Positions 10,559 through 22,354 of a DNA stretch of 64,000 bases are shown piece by piece. The DNA is from Mesaphorura yosii (taxonomy: Eukaryota > Arthropoda > Collembola > Poduromorpha > Tullbergiidae): assembly GCA_009869945.1 (NCBI GenBank), contig WIXG01000316.1, positions 1 to 64,000 on the forward strand. Direction: 5' to 3'. Within the stretch, counting starts at the first letter, position 1; each line of letters begins with the position of its first letter. Below the pieces are notes generated by a model. The model searched no databases. It was not told where the DNA came from and saw only the letters and a list, made by a program, of their open reading frames with translations. Position numbers and translations under genes: made by a program.

Positions 10559-11965
10559 CTAGTTTAAGTAATATTGATCAATGGCCGACTGCCTCTCGCC
10601 GCCGAAGCAGACTGGAATGATTTCGACTGGGATTCTGTCCTTCAGCACCTTTTCCCATTGTTCCCGGTTGCTGTCGTAGATTTGAAAGACTGATCGGGTC
10701 GTTTCGCTGAAGAGTGGCTTGATAATGTTGAACAATGTCTTTACGATGCCTGGAGCTGGAATTAAAACCATCACACATGAAGCAACGCGGATTGGGTAAT
10801 TTATCGAGCAAGGCACTAATTTACCATTAATAACGACGACTCCGCCACACCGCAGCGGCCAATTCGACTCTGCCGTGCTGACGAGGTCCTTAATGAGCTT
10901 GAGAGCTGCACAATTCGATAAATTACATGGGAAATGAGCATAATTGAGTAATTAAATGAGTAATAAGTAATTGTAGCTTGAATTGCTAATATTGCTCTTA
11001 CCTCTTGGATTCAGCAACTGCCTGTATGAAAATCCGCCGCCGTCGATGACAATGACAAATTGCCACACTGTCTGGCCGTCTTCCTCCACTCTTTTGTAAT
11101 ACTCATCCCGAATTCGGATCTCGATATTCTCACAGAATTGGTAACTGAATCGCACAAATTCTTTGTGCAGATTATTCTGAGAAATTGTGCTCAGATCCCA
11201 GAAACGGCCGAAGGGGACCCAAACAACTGCGCAAAGAAATTGGTGTGATTTTGCATGGTATGGCAGGGCACGACATGGCCACGAATCGCAATCGCACTGA
11301 TTGACGGTCTAACCTGGCCTTCCTTCCTTGTCCAGGCCATAATGCTCGTACGGCAGCAATTTTTGATCAAAGATCGTTTCCTTGTGCAAATGTGGGATTT
11401 CGTTCTCTTCTCGCCATTTCGTATTCTGCGATTCATAAAATGAAAAGTGCGGAAAGCGTGTGATTCATTTGAGTCATCCATTTGACCTCATTTCTGCGTA
11501 CTATTCTAACATACCTTCCTGATGGCAGCTTCAGTCTTGGCGAGGTTGTGTTCCTTGACTGCGGGGAAAAGGTTAAAGTACTCACTTTACAAACTTAAAA
11601 CTTTACACGACAAACGTCAAAACAAATCGTCAAAACAAACTACGTTCAAGGGTTCACCAGGAAAGAAAGAGCGAGCAAGTAAACACGGACGACGACGAAA
11701 ATAAAACTCAAAGCTCAAAACATACATCTCAGCCAGGACACCAGAAAGCTGTCTGTCTGTCTGTACTCGTCTTCCTGGAACTCAAATACGTCCAGAAGGC
11801 TCTCGCGTAGCTAAAAGAAATCGAGAAAGGTCGATCAGTCGTCACAGCAGTCACAGGTCACTCGCCTATTGCGTTGAATTTCGTATCACCCTCCAGTCTC
11901 AGTGCAAAATGCTAGTAACTTACGTCTGATAAGAGCTCCTCTTCTTTCTGCGTCAGGCTTAGCAT
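10559..11965 (-). CDS. SEC14-like protein A (CRAL-TRIO only)
   Basis: Seven exons (11965-11924, 11810-11726, 11558-11515, 11425-11314, 11226-11002, 10905-10825, 10755-10559) give 261 residues. CRAL-TRIO proteins carry a hydrophobic lipid in a closed pocket and move it between membranes or present it to enzymes. Visible here: a helical CRAL-TRIO N-terminal region (about 1-60), the domain start YGLDKEGRPVVWVPFGRFWD, the core strand/helix FVIVIDGGGFSYRQL, NWPLRCGGVVVIN and NAPGIVKTLFNIIKPLF. It stops soon after the domain (FGGERQSAIDQYYLN), so it lacks the GOLD tail of genes E, G, H, I and J. The core has GGG where paralogues have DMEG or DLKG. A CTGT tetranucleotide run lies inside exon 2. Confidence 0.88.
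11749..11764. repeat. (CTGT)4 microsatellite inside a coding exon
   Basis: Four perfect CTGT units lie within exon 2 of SEC14-like gene A, where the minus strand encodes Arg-Gln-Thr-Asp. Slippage here would shift the frame, yet the frame is open. Confidence 0.8.
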
Positions 11966-12831
11966 CATTTAAGTCTTCTTTTCTGTGATCGATGAGCGAA
12001 TGGCAATGTACGAGACTTTGTCAGTACAAAAGTTGACGAAGCAATTGAGCTTGGCATCCAAGAAATGCGAATATCAAACAATTAATTTAATTCAGAATCG
12101 ATTGTGTTCACTGGCACGTGGGTTCCATGTTAATCTGCTTACTGCTTTGGCTTTATTATGTTCACGTTCACACGCTGACGACGACGGTGTCAATGCACAT
12201 AAAAATAGCGATGGCAAATCGCAAGGAGCACAACACTGCCGATGTGCCGACCCACAAAAACTGTTGGAATTTGCTGAATTGCATGTGATGGCCCAAGGTT
12301 ATTTATTTATTGTATCGGACAGCCGAACATGTCTTCGACTTACTTTTAAATGTTTTAAAACACGGTTTGAAGTTTGAGCACCAATGCAGCAGCACGATTA
12401 AGAGCCCGAAGGGAACAAAAAAGTGGGACGGGGCGCTTCTACGCTTCGCGCTCGCAGTGATGACAATAACAATGATAGCAGACAGCACAACAGAAGCTCG
12501 GTTCTTGTCGTCAATTAGTACTTCAATTTTTACTGTTTTACGTAATGGCTTGACTTTGGACTCCTGCATGCAAATATTTCAGATGCGCTGCACGCATGGA
12601 AAAACGCAGGCCGTGCCAGGCATGCGTGATTAATGAGGATGACTGGAATGAGAAAATGTGGCTGGAAGAATTGTAAATACAAATACAATACAATGATACT
12701 AGCATACTGGAACAATTTTGAACGATAACGCGACACGGTGGTATTTACAATGTACGGCCATTGCCGTTAATTTATCAATTATCAACAAAAACAGAGCAGA
12801 GAGCAAAGGAGTCATGAGCCGTCATGTCTTG
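11966..12831. other. Intergenic between SEC14-like genes A and B
   Basis: No gene recognised. Frames of 107-130 codons on the plus strand (11985-12377, 12310-12633) show no domain. Confidence 0.5.
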
Positions 12832-14091
12832 TCACTCGTTACGATTGTCATTCGTATCCGTATCGTAGAAAGACGAGCTTCTCTTGCCACCAAGCTCGAT
12901 TGGAATGTTTGCCGAGTCGATTATCATCTGGAGCGCGTGCTCCCACTCTTCCCGATTCGATCCGTGCACGCGTATTCCACTCTTTGTGGTTTTGCTCAGG
13001 AACGGCTTCACGATTGCGAGAAATGCTTTGATGACTGCGGGAGCTGAAAATCAAATCAAGGCGAATAAGCAAATCAGTATCACAAACAGGTTGTGAAATG
13101 CTTTGGCTGTTGACTTACAATTAATTAAAATCAGGCAGCCACACCGAAGAGGCCAATTGGCTTCAGTCGCGGCTGCCAGACTGGTTACCAACTTCACGGC
13201 TGGAAAAATACAACACAAACAGAACAGAAGGTCTGAGTTCAAGATTTCGATGCAAAATAAAAAAGTTGTTATTTGAATTGTATTACGGGTCTTACTTCGT
13301 GGGTTCATGATTTGGCGGAATGAAAATCCTGCCATGTCAAATATTCCAGTAAACTGCCAGACAACTTCTTTGTCTCCACCGTCGCCGTTCTTCTCGTCCA
13401 GTCGGCCCTGCTCCGCAATTATGGCCCGTTCAATATTTTCGCAGAACTGGTACCCGTAACGCGTGATCTGCTCGTCTTTGCCCTGCTTGCAGAGGCCGGC
13501 AAAGTCCCAGCTGCCAAGTTGCACCCAAACAACTGCACGATGAAGAAAACAGAAAAAGGATGACAGCTTGTAATTACAGAACAGAATAATTAAACTGAAA
13601 TTCACCTGGACGTCCTGCCTTATCCAAGCCATAGAGCTCGTAGGGCATCAGCTGGTCGAAATCTTCAATCTTTTCTTTGTGAATCTCCTCAATTTTTTGT
13701 TCCTGTCTCCATTTTGTATGCTAAACCCCAATATAACCTTGCTAGTAATTTTCTTTGGCAGAAGCAATTCCACTTACTTTTCTGAACTCAGACTCAACCT
13801 GAGGCACGTCCCGGTTCTTATCTGGAAAGTTGATAAGTTTTTTGAAATTACCTCTACGGGATTTTAAACTCCGACAATTAACTTACGAAGAAGCCAATTT
13901 ATGAGGAAGGCGTCCGAATTTCTGTATTCGCTTTCATCTTCCAAAACGTCTGGGATCCTGCCACGGAGCTGAGAACGTGGACAGTTGCAAAAATCAGTTT
14001 AGCCAACTATAAACATGTTGGCCGCGCCCGGTGCCCTTATAATGCATACCTCTTTGAGTAAACTCTTCTCTTCCGGTGAAATCTTCAGCAT
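12832..14091 (-). CDS. SEC14-like protein B (CRAL-TRIO only)
   Basis: Seven exons (14091-14050, 13968-13887, 13821-13778, 13720-13606, 13532-13296, 13199-13119, 13043-12832), 270 residues. It has the same intron positions and phases as gene A, including the 44-base third and 81-base sixth exons, so the two are tandem duplicates. The domain begins YGLDKAGRPVVWVQLGSWD, continues with RYGYQFCENIERAI, a charged loop (LDEKNGDGGDKE), FDMAGFSFRQIMNPRS and NWPLRCGCLILINSPAVIKA, and ends soon after LGGKRSSSF. There is no GOLD domain. It is a probable cytosolic lipid carrier; the ligand cannot be predicted. Confidence 0.88.
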
Positions 14092-15181
14092 TTTGGTTGG
14101 CTTCTCACAGCTTCCTCGAAATTTTAGCAACCGAACGAAATTCGCGAATTCGCAGAACCGTGCTTTCAGTTAGCAGGTGGCAAGACTCTGGATGCGTGGA
14201 TTCTCAGTTGTGCGCATTTATGGTGTGGGAAATGGGAATGCACCAGTCGCCGGAGAAGAGAGTCTGCCATGGTCATGCAAGAGGAAAGTCCAATGTCCAG
14301 TAAGTTTTTATTACCTTCATGCTGTAACATAGCACCAGTCACCAGTGGAATGGTCAGGTAACCAGCATTAAGCTAACAGTCTCGGACAATTATAGCCATT
14401 CATTCCATGCAATTAAAATATGAAGCAATCGCTTCATATCGAGCAAGTTTTTGCAACTTGTTCCGCTTGACCAAGGTTTTTCATACTGCAGGCTTTAATA
14501 TGTACGATCTGTGTGAGATGGATGAGACACAATGCGACCAGTCGACCAGATTCATATTCTATCGCTTCCATACTGGAATTCACTGGTCAGTACTTCATTA
14601 AGGTAGTGCGGACCACATGAAGGTTAACAACGACGCAATTTGCGGTAACGCAGATTCACGAATTCGAATTCCCAAGTATTCACTGAGTCTTACAATAAGT
14701 TTGGGACGCATCCTTTGGTGTGCGTGTGAAATGCCAATTAAGTGTCGTGTCCATCATCGAACCGATGGAAAGGCCAGCCAACGTACTCTAAGAGCCACCT
14801 CGACGACAAAATATCAGATCCACGTATGAAATCAAGGCTTGCGTGATATATGAATGCCAAATCCAAATTAACAGTAATTTAAGACGATAGTATTTATTAA
14901 TCGACCTTAAATAGCCAATCAATATATTTTACCCTTACTTATCCTTGATTTGATTACAAACTAAAATACTGTACACTGAGTGAGTCTTGCTTAATTAGTC
15001 ATAGAATTCAGAATCAGAGTTTTCGGGTATAGTTTTAGTTGAAATTGAAAGAGTAGAATCGCTTGCGTGATTGAAGGCATCCGAGTTGGAATCCATTTAA
15101 ATATTCGTATGATACAACAAAACATGTTCACATTTTCAAGTTATAGCCAGAGCCACTGATATACATTGGTTTGTCTTCCTG
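14092..15181. other. Intergenic between SEC14-like genes B and C
   Basis: No gene or obvious element. It holds the promoter of gene B (minus strand) and the 3' flank of gene C. Confidence 0.5.
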
Positions 15182-16290
15182 TTAGCTTTCGAGATCCGGA
15201 AAGCTTGCCTTACGCGTACCGCCGTACTCCACACCGAGCTGACTCTCGTCTATCTTGCTGAGCAGCGCAGTCCGCCACTGGTCCTCGTTTTGACCGATGA
15301 TCTTGACGACGGAGATTGTGTAGGTGCTCATGACTGGTTTGAGAAGGTTGAAAAGAATTGGCAGGATCTTCGGAGCATTTATCACGTAGAACGTCGTCAA
15401 CTGGCGCGGGTACTGCTCCTCGCTCCGTCGAGTCCATTCGCAGAGAAACTGGATTGCTGAAACAGGAAGAATTTAGTAAAGCCTCCTTCCAGCAAGTGCA
15501 AAGGCATTTTTCTTACTTGGTCGATGCATAAGCTGCGAAAATGAGTATCCTTTCAGGTCGAAAATGATGACTACATTCTGTACCGCCTCGTTCGTTGCCT
15601 CCACTCGGTCCCGCATAAAGTTGACGTTGCGTTCAGTCATCTGGAAGACGTATCGCATGAATCGGGCCTCGTTTCCACTCTCGATGATGCCACGTACGTT
15701 CCAGCGTCCAAAGGGAACCAGCAAGACTAAAAGAAATTAGAATTAATTAGCCACCGCCTAATCAGCGCTTTAGATCAGTGAAATTCTTACTCGGAAATCC
15801 TTCTTTACTGATTCCATCCTGCTGATATGGGCACAACTTCCGGAAATCGCTAAAGTCTTCGTTGAGTGTGGCGGGAAGGTTGAAATCGCAGCTCCACTTG
15901 TATGCCTGTTTGAAAAACGCGCCGGTGATGAGTTGGTGCCTGGCCTGAGGCCAAACCAGGAAATTAAAATGAAATTACCTTCCGGAATGCGGTTTCAGCC
16001 TTTTTCACGTCGAAAGCGTACTCTGAAAGGGAGAAACCCAAAAATTATCAATCAAAATCAAAATTAAAATTATCAATTAGCCGAAAATAAGGCTGTTTTT
16101 GGCACTCACCTTGTAACCACTTGACCAGGTACCAGTCTTTGCGTCTGTACTCGACGAGTTCAGGGATGATATCCGCCAAATTCTCTCGAAACTGGATCAA
16201 ACGTCCAAATCAAATCAATTGAGCAGGATGGGGTACAAAATTGAGACTTACGAGAGCCATGGCGGCCGCGTGCTTCGATTCGTACACCAT
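15182..16290 (-). CDS. SEC14-like protein C (CRAL-TRIO only)
   Basis: Six exons (16290-16252, 16191-16110, 16022-15979, 15905-15791, 15726-15517, 15456-15182), 254 residues. I chose the ATG at 16290 over the in-frame ATG at 16260 because it gives a first exon of 13 codons, like the 14-codon first exons of the paralogues. Domain landmarks: VLLVPFGRWNVRGIIESGNE, VVIIFDLKGYSFSQLMHRP, FYVINAPKILPILFNLLKPV and the C-terminal VEYGGTRKASFPDLES. The intron that separates the 81-base exon from the last exon in A and B is missing, so those two exons are fused. No GOLD domain. Confidence 0.86.
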
Positions 16291-18173
16291 TTTCCAAATT
16301 TTCCTCCGGATTTGTCCCTTGAAAGTGAAAACTGAACTCAGTAGGCCCAAATCTCAGTTACTAATCTTGAAGCCTCAAGTCGGCGCCTGTCTTGAATCTG
16401 TCTTGTCCGAGTTGCGAAATGCGAGTGACAACGACAACGACAGTACAACATTTTGGGGTGGTTTCTCACTTCCGCTGTTCTGCCTGCCATACGCGACACA
16501 AGATGCATAAGATTTCAGATAGAATTTGTTAAGGAAAAGAAAAGGGAAACTTGTTTAGAAAGTGACAGAACCCACGCGATACGCAAAACAGCCGAATTGT
16601 CGCAATACCTCAACGCACTAATAAAGCATTTGTTGTTATGTCTTTGAACCAGCGTACCTGAAAAAGGTCGTCTGAGGGCATAGGCAAGGCAAGGCATCAC
16701 AACAATGAAGCTAGTTTATGGCATGGTGGGGCCAGCATTTGACTTGACCCATTCCAGACGGCCTTTGCATTGTTGCTGGAATTTTCAAGTCCATTTCAGC
16801 CTTCATGTTTTTAAATATGGGACAAAGTCCTTGCTTAACGACTTTGTTGGACTTCGACTTTCGTAAACATGCTCCGATCGAGTGAACGAAACGAATTCAA
16901 GGCCCGGTCGCGGTCCGTTCATTGAACATGAACTTTTGGGCCGCAGTAAATATTTTCTTGGCCCACTCATAAAAGGGTGAGTTATTTTTATCCATTGTTG
17001 GTCAGTCGAGTCGTCTGAGCCTCGAGTTGGTCGTTTCAATGTCGCGCGGAAAAATATGGAACAATTTTAACGAGAAAGGGATCCTGATTCTGAGAGACGT
17101 TCGTGATAAGAAAAGCAACGGCGTTCAAACATCAGTATTAAGCAATTTACGCATTCAGGCACATTTAGAACGAATCTGCCAAATCTCGGCTTAAATCTCA
17201 TCCGTATTGATAGAAAAATTAATTAGATTAGGTTTCCGTTCCATTATCCCGTTTGAAACAAGGAAAAATGAATTCGCCCATGCATTGCCTGCTCATCCGG
17301 ACAACCAAACGGCATGGCAAGTAAATCCGATCTGCTCGATAATTAATACATTAATTCGTTTATCGCTGTTCGCTGAGCAGTTCAGCGTGACCGGTTTTCG
17401 CAGCAGCACAGCAAAAGCAGGTAAACAACACAGTCAAAAGCAAGCTGTGAGCAGAAAGGTGCAATCAGGCCGAGGAGCACGAAAGGGAAATTATATGGCA
17501 ATGCACAAATGTACAGCAAAAATTGGGTTGCGCAACTCCAATTATGGGAATTTGGGGCACGCTGAGACCAAAGACCACCAAAATGCATGGCATAGCCTAC
17601 ATTCATTCACAATTTACATTTGCCATTTGAATTCCACTGTTTTCGCATTATTTCATCAGAATTTCATAGCAGAGCACACGCCAGGGCGGCCAAACGGTCA
17701 AGAAATGCGTCGAGCGCGTGTCTTGGCTTGGCTGCACTTCAAATTAGGAAATAGGATAATGGGAAGCAGAAGCAGGCGAGAGGCCGCTGCGCTGCATGAA
17801 TCAACACCTGTCATGTCCTGTCCTGCAACAATGCAAATGACGAATGCGAGCGACGAGATTTGTACAGATTTGCAAACAAAACCTGGCTTCAACGTAAGTA
17901 GACTTTTTTTTGCATAAGTGGTATTTTTATTTGACATTTTAACTTAACACGTGGAGGTACGTTGTTTTCGAGGCACGCGCATGATGCGGGTCGTGTGTTT
18001 GTGTTGTGTGCGTTTTTGATTGATGTAGAAAACTAAAAACATTGCGAATTGCATTTACCTTGCAAAATAATAAGTAATGCTAAATGCTAAAACGTAAAAA
18101 TACGAAGTCAAGTCAAGTAAAAAGCTCCAGAAGACGAGAAGACGAGTGACGAGGCTCAAACTTCGTTCATCAC
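16291..18173. other. Intergenic, candidate orphan promoter only
   Basis: About 1.9 kb between SEC14-like genes C and D. A 236-codon plus-strand frame (17207-17917) has no recognisable domain and no repeat or signal peptide. The only structured signal I see is the promoter-like element at 16967-17007. Confidence 0.45.
16967..17007 (+). promoter_or_regulatory. Candidate core promoter without an assigned gene
   Basis: TCATAAAAGG at 16967-16976 is followed 36 bases later by an arthropod-type initiator, TCAGTC, at 17002-17007. A short plus-strand frame of about 50 codons begins at 17039 (MSRGKIWNNFNEKG) but resembles nothing I know. This could be a real transcript start for a short or non-coding RNA, or chance. 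Confidence 0.25.
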
Positions 18174-19084
18174 TCAGCAGGAGGCCAGCAGCTGCGTCCG
18201 GAATTCGACTGGATACTGCTGCAAGTCCGGGACGAGCCCGCTGAGAGTCTCCCTCCATTTGCTCTTGTTCTCGCCGTAAATGTGGAGTCGCGACAGCGTT
18301 TCCTTGTCGAAGAAGGGCGTCGCGATTTTGAGCAGCATGTTTGCGATTGCGGCGGCTCCGACGTTGACGGCGTGGAATTCCTTTCCCATGTCGGGGTAGT
18401 ACGCTTCCAAGAGCTGAATCAGTTCGATCATCGTCTTCAGGATCTCCTTGTTGAGGCACTGCCGCAGAGAGAAGCCTTCCATGTCCACGATTCCAACGAC
18501 GTAGTTTACCGTTCCACCCGTGTTGAAGTGCTGACTTTGCATGATTTTGATCGTTGACTCCAGATTGTTGATTGCGTAGATTAGAATCTCTTCCTTCCGT
18601 TTCAGGTCGCAGTACTTTTGGATGTTCCATTTGCCGAGTTTTACGAATATAACTGTAATTCAAGGCATTTCGATGTTAATTTATTGCAAAAGGCCGTAGT
18701 ATCCTTTAAACTTACCTGGGCAGCCTTCCTTGTCAAAGCCACAATAATCGATTGGCAAATCTTGTGCAAATTCGCTGAGGTCGGGAACTTTTCCGCTGTC
18801 CATCATGGCCTTCAGGTCCCAGGATTTGTATTTTCGGAGTGCTGTCGCAGCTTTCTGAACGTCGTACTTGTGTCCTGCAAAATCAAATCGATGCCGATTA
18901 GAAACATGATACAAAGCAAAATCTCTGCCGAATCTTAATAAAAACGTACAAATGCAAACTTACGTCGTAACCATTTGATCAGATAATGTTCCGTGAATTC
19001 GTAGTCGCCCTGAAGCACATCGGCGACTTCTTCGCGAAATTCTGCAACGCGTTGAGCCTTCAACGCCTGATCGTCGTTTGTCAT
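18174..19084 (-). CDS. SEC14-like protein D (CRAL-TRIO only, intron-poor)
   Basis: Only three exons (19084-18964, 18874-18716, 18652-18174) give 252 residues. The usual first and second exons are fused, the 44-base exon is fused with the next, and the last three are fused, so most ancestral introns are gone. Landmarks: YLIKWLRHKYDVQKAATALR in the N-terminal region, DYCGFDKEGCPVIFVKLGKW at the domain start, VVGIVDMEGFSLRQCLNKE and a shortened C-terminal part ending RTQLLASC. The usual INAP motif is replaced by HAVNVGAAAIANMLLKIATP, so the ligand gate may differ. No GOLD domain. Confidence 0.86.
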
Positions 19085-20428
19085 CTTTTCTTCTATCTTT
19101 TATTTCTATTTCTTGAATCAATTAATTCCTGGACAATAACTTCAAATTGGCTAAGGAAGAGTTTCGTTAACTTGTTTTCTACACAAAACACGGTAAACCT
19201 TGCCAAAATTATAGCAATTATGAGTGAGTTCACTAACGTTATGAGTGAGTGAGTGAGTAAATGACAAACTGAACAACTTAACGTATGTGCTAAGCAAATT
19301 TTAACTTCGATGTGTCCTCGCTTGAGTCTTGGAGGTATTTGACATGCCGAACCCTCGACGCTAGCTTATAAGTCCTGCTCACAGCCACAGCCAAGCCACA
19401 GCCGAAGATCAACTTGACATGTGGCTGACCGTATGGAACAGGTTAGCGTCAACGCGTAGAAGACGAGGACAGCTGTTCAAGGCATAAAAAATGCTCCAAA
19501 AACTACACAAAGGAATAAAAAAATTACTACTGAATTCTTGGTAAAAACCCTCTATGGCTCTTGGCTTGCAAGATATGAATAAAATATGAACCTGAACTGC
19601 ACGAGTACCCTCCTTAATTTAAAGTGTACGAAATTTTTTTTTGCAGAATAGCAGCTGCAGTCGAGGAATCTGGTTTGGTTTACGTCAGAACAGAATTCAT
19701 GCATGCTGACTGCCTATCTTTGTTGTAATGCAGTGGTAGTGGCAGTAATGCTCTGCAATGCAAAGTAATCGTAATTCGTAATTGTGATCATAATCATAAT
19801 TTTAATAGTAATAGTAGCCTGCTGTAAAATTCGTAATGCTGTGTAAACTGACTGTGAACATTGCATTTGCATGCAACACGTTGTAATCGTAATCTGATGC
19901 CGTGACATGAGTTACCAGGCAAATGCACGGTCGGGCACCACATGTCACCTTGACCGACCACTTCTTCGAACCAAATCATCGATCAGATGTCAAATTATCA
20001 ATTTACCGTGCGTGCTGTGAGTTCAATCTGCAAATTTCCCTCCAATTTCTTTATCATTCTTGTCATCTTGGTTCTTGGCACATTATCATTAATCTGGAAT
20101 TCTTGATATTGTGCCTAAAGAAGAAGTGAAGCTGGGCCAAAACTGGACTTTGGCGACAAAAGATTGCATAACGACTGCGACCTAGACGGCCGGCATCAAG
20201 ATAAGGACACAAGGCACATGTCGGCGTTGGTCGATTGGAAGATTACTTAATTCTTAATTGTGCTGAAATTGAAATCATGCACGCGTGAGGGCGAGCAGGC
20301 AAAAAACAGCCACAAATACTAACAGCAGCGTTTTTATTCACAATTCTCAGGAACGAGCGCCTGGCCAGAAGTTGATGACATTGAAAAAAGAGCTTGTCTT
20401 CTTATTACGATTAGCCAAGCCACTGCCA
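19085..20428. other. Intergenic upstream of SEC14-like gene D
   Basis: No gene recognised. A (TGAG)4 run lies at 19242-19257. On the minus strand, a TATAAG-type word near 19370 could serve gene D. Confidence 0.45.
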
Positions 20429-20737
20429 CTAGCCAGGCCTTCCAAGCTGTCGGGATTCCCTACGCAGTTCTGAAACAAGTTCTTGGGCCAGCAGATCATC
20501 AGCTGATGAGAGTGGCTCGTGTCCACTCATTCCAGCCACCGTGAACTTAGCCATAAATTCCACTGGACTTTCCAAACTGGCCTCTTCTGGTTCTGGTTGC
20601 ATGTCGCGTCTATTTATGTTTATTGCCCCTGCTCCTGCCTCGGACACGACGATGTTGTAGCCAAGAACCAAGATCAAGCAGCTGACAGCGTAGATCGTGA
20701 CCTTCGTGGGCCCGGCGCTGGCGCATGTACTCGGCAT
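20429..20737 (-). CDS. Small secreted, prohormone-like protein 3
   Basis: Single coding exon of 102 residues. The ATG at 20737 lies one base after an acceptor (TTTGTTGCAG), pointing to a spliced 5' leader. A hydrophobic stretch (KVTIYAVSCLILVLGYNIVV, about residues 12-31) is a signal peptide or anchor with a longer N-terminal region than usual. Beyond it are two dibasic RR sites: NINRR before an acidic segment, and SELRR before the final nine residues ESRQLGRPG. The terminal glycine could donate an amide, giving ESRQLGRP-amide. The plan is prohormone-like, but no known family is recognised and it could be another kind of secreted protein. Confidence 0.5.
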   Translation of the reverse strand: MPSTCASAGPTKVTIYAVSCLILVLGYNIVVSEAGAGAININRRDMQPEPEEASLESPVEFMAKFTVAGMSGHEPLSSADDLLAQELVSELRRESRQLGRPG

Positions 20738-21356
20738 TCTGCAACAAAGTAGTTATTTAATTAGTCAGGCAGGCTGTTGGGGATTTACAACACGGAAGAA
20801 GTTTAGACTGTACCTATTTGAAGATTTTCCAGTCCAAATCAATTAATTCCACGTTCGATCTTGGCTGTTGGTTTTTCTTCTCTTGAAATATCTTGGCGTG
20901 AAGTGTTTCGTAACTCTGCACTGCATCTGCGCCGTATCACTGACAGGTGCAAGAGTTTAGAAGCTTCTGAGGCGTACGTGTTAATTAGTCTCGCCACAAT
21001 TTTGCATTTGCAGTCTTCCTTCCATTCAAAGTCTACACAGGAAGGTGTCGTCATTATTTCGTAATTCCAACTCCAATTAGAGTTGCACCCGTCCGACTGC
21101 TGTGGTCACACTGCACAATTTGGGACTGGTATTAAATAAATGAAAATTAATTAACGCAGCGTACCCACCGCTCATTCCCACTGCCCACTTGGTTCATCGT
21201 GTCTTAATTTAGAGCCATGTCGATCTTACTAGCAACCCGTCATTGTCGAAAAGACGAATTTGCTGTGCTATGCTAATTTCTTCGAATTGCCCGGCCCGAA
21301 TTTTATATTTACAAATTGACATTTTTATTGTGTTAGAATGCTGCTTTTAATGATGA
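20738..21356. other. Intergenic, leader of secreted gene 3 at most
   Basis: It probably contains the non-coding first exon of the minus-strand secreted gene. Nothing else is recognised. Confidence 0.4.
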
Positions 21357-21394
21357 TTACAACTCACCACCCAATTTTCGATAGGACCCAAGTG

Positions 21395-21600
21395 TTCGAA
21401 GGAGAAGAGAAAGCGCAGCTGCTAAAACTGTTTGTTTTACCGTAAATTCATAATTCTGCATATTCAAAAGTTTGTTGACGGCATTGCCTTGCAATCTTTG
21501 CATTCGTTGTTCGATTTTGCTGATGTCATTCGCACAGAATTGGTATCTTGCCATTTCGTTTTGTTTACAGAATTCAAGAGCTGCCCCAAATAATTTCGTC
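21395..21600 (-). pseudogene. Possible CRAL-TRIO exon relic
   Basis: On the minus strand, one frame reads LFGAALEFCKQNEMARYQFC, then ANDISKIEQRMQRLQ and QNYEFTV. This lines up with the middle exon of genes A and B (for example RYGYQFCENIERAI in B). No start codon, partner exons or complete domain can be assembled around it; no good donor or acceptor borders it, and the adjoining sequence is unrelated. Its position inside the SEC14-like cluster, on the same strand, supports a dead tandem copy. The match is short, so confidence is low. Confidence 0.35.
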
Positions 21601-22354
21601 CTCGGACGGGGCTGCGGCTAGGCCAGATTGTGACATGATCGTTTAAGGAGACCTTCGGATCCCAAGAAAGATCAAATTCAGGTAGGAATAGACCAATGCG
21701 GAAGAGGATTCCGTTGAAGCCGTTGATTGTCCTTTTACCCGCAATGAGATGCAAAATGAACCAAAAGGGTGTACTTTTCCATCTCAGTTTCTCACTGGCA
21801 AAAAAAACCCGGCTCCGATGCAACAATCAACAAAAACAATTCCACTTGATGTACGCAACAACGCAACAATTGCGAGGGCATTGCCAGACGCGCATTGCAT
21901 TGCATTCAGCGTGGTTTGGAATGTCGAATGTGGTATTTAGTTCAAGTAACCGTAACCGTGAAAATGTTAACTACGAACGGCTTGACGCAACTTTAAGTCA
22001 TAAACTTGATTTCAACGCAAGCAAAGCGTAACTTGGTCGCAGAAGTGCACGATTGGCATTGCATTTGCAAGAGTTTCTGCTTGGGCAAGTTCATCTGGTG
22101 ACTTGGTGTTGGTGCAAATCTAAGCAGACAGTAGGGGTTGAGCAATTGACGTCAACGGTCAGTGAGCCCGGCGCGGCGCAGCGCAGCGAATAATTTGCCT
22201 GTATTTACAAATTCAGTCCGGACGCACGTGCCCGAAACTAGAAACAAGTTTTAAGATTTGAACCAAGACACACAGATGAGACAGAGCAATGATTTAATAG
22301 CAAAAAGTGTAAGTATGAGCATGTACTATTCACTGCTTTGCTTTGCTTGCTGAG
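21601..22354. other. Intergenic, nothing recognised
   Basis: Short frames only. 3' flank of SEC14-like gene E on the minus strand. Confidence 0.4.

Noticed and set aside
17207-17917. 236-codon plus-strand open frame
   Set aside because: No signal peptide, domain, repeat or homology that I can see, and residue content looks like random AT-rich translation. Too weak to call a gene despite its length.
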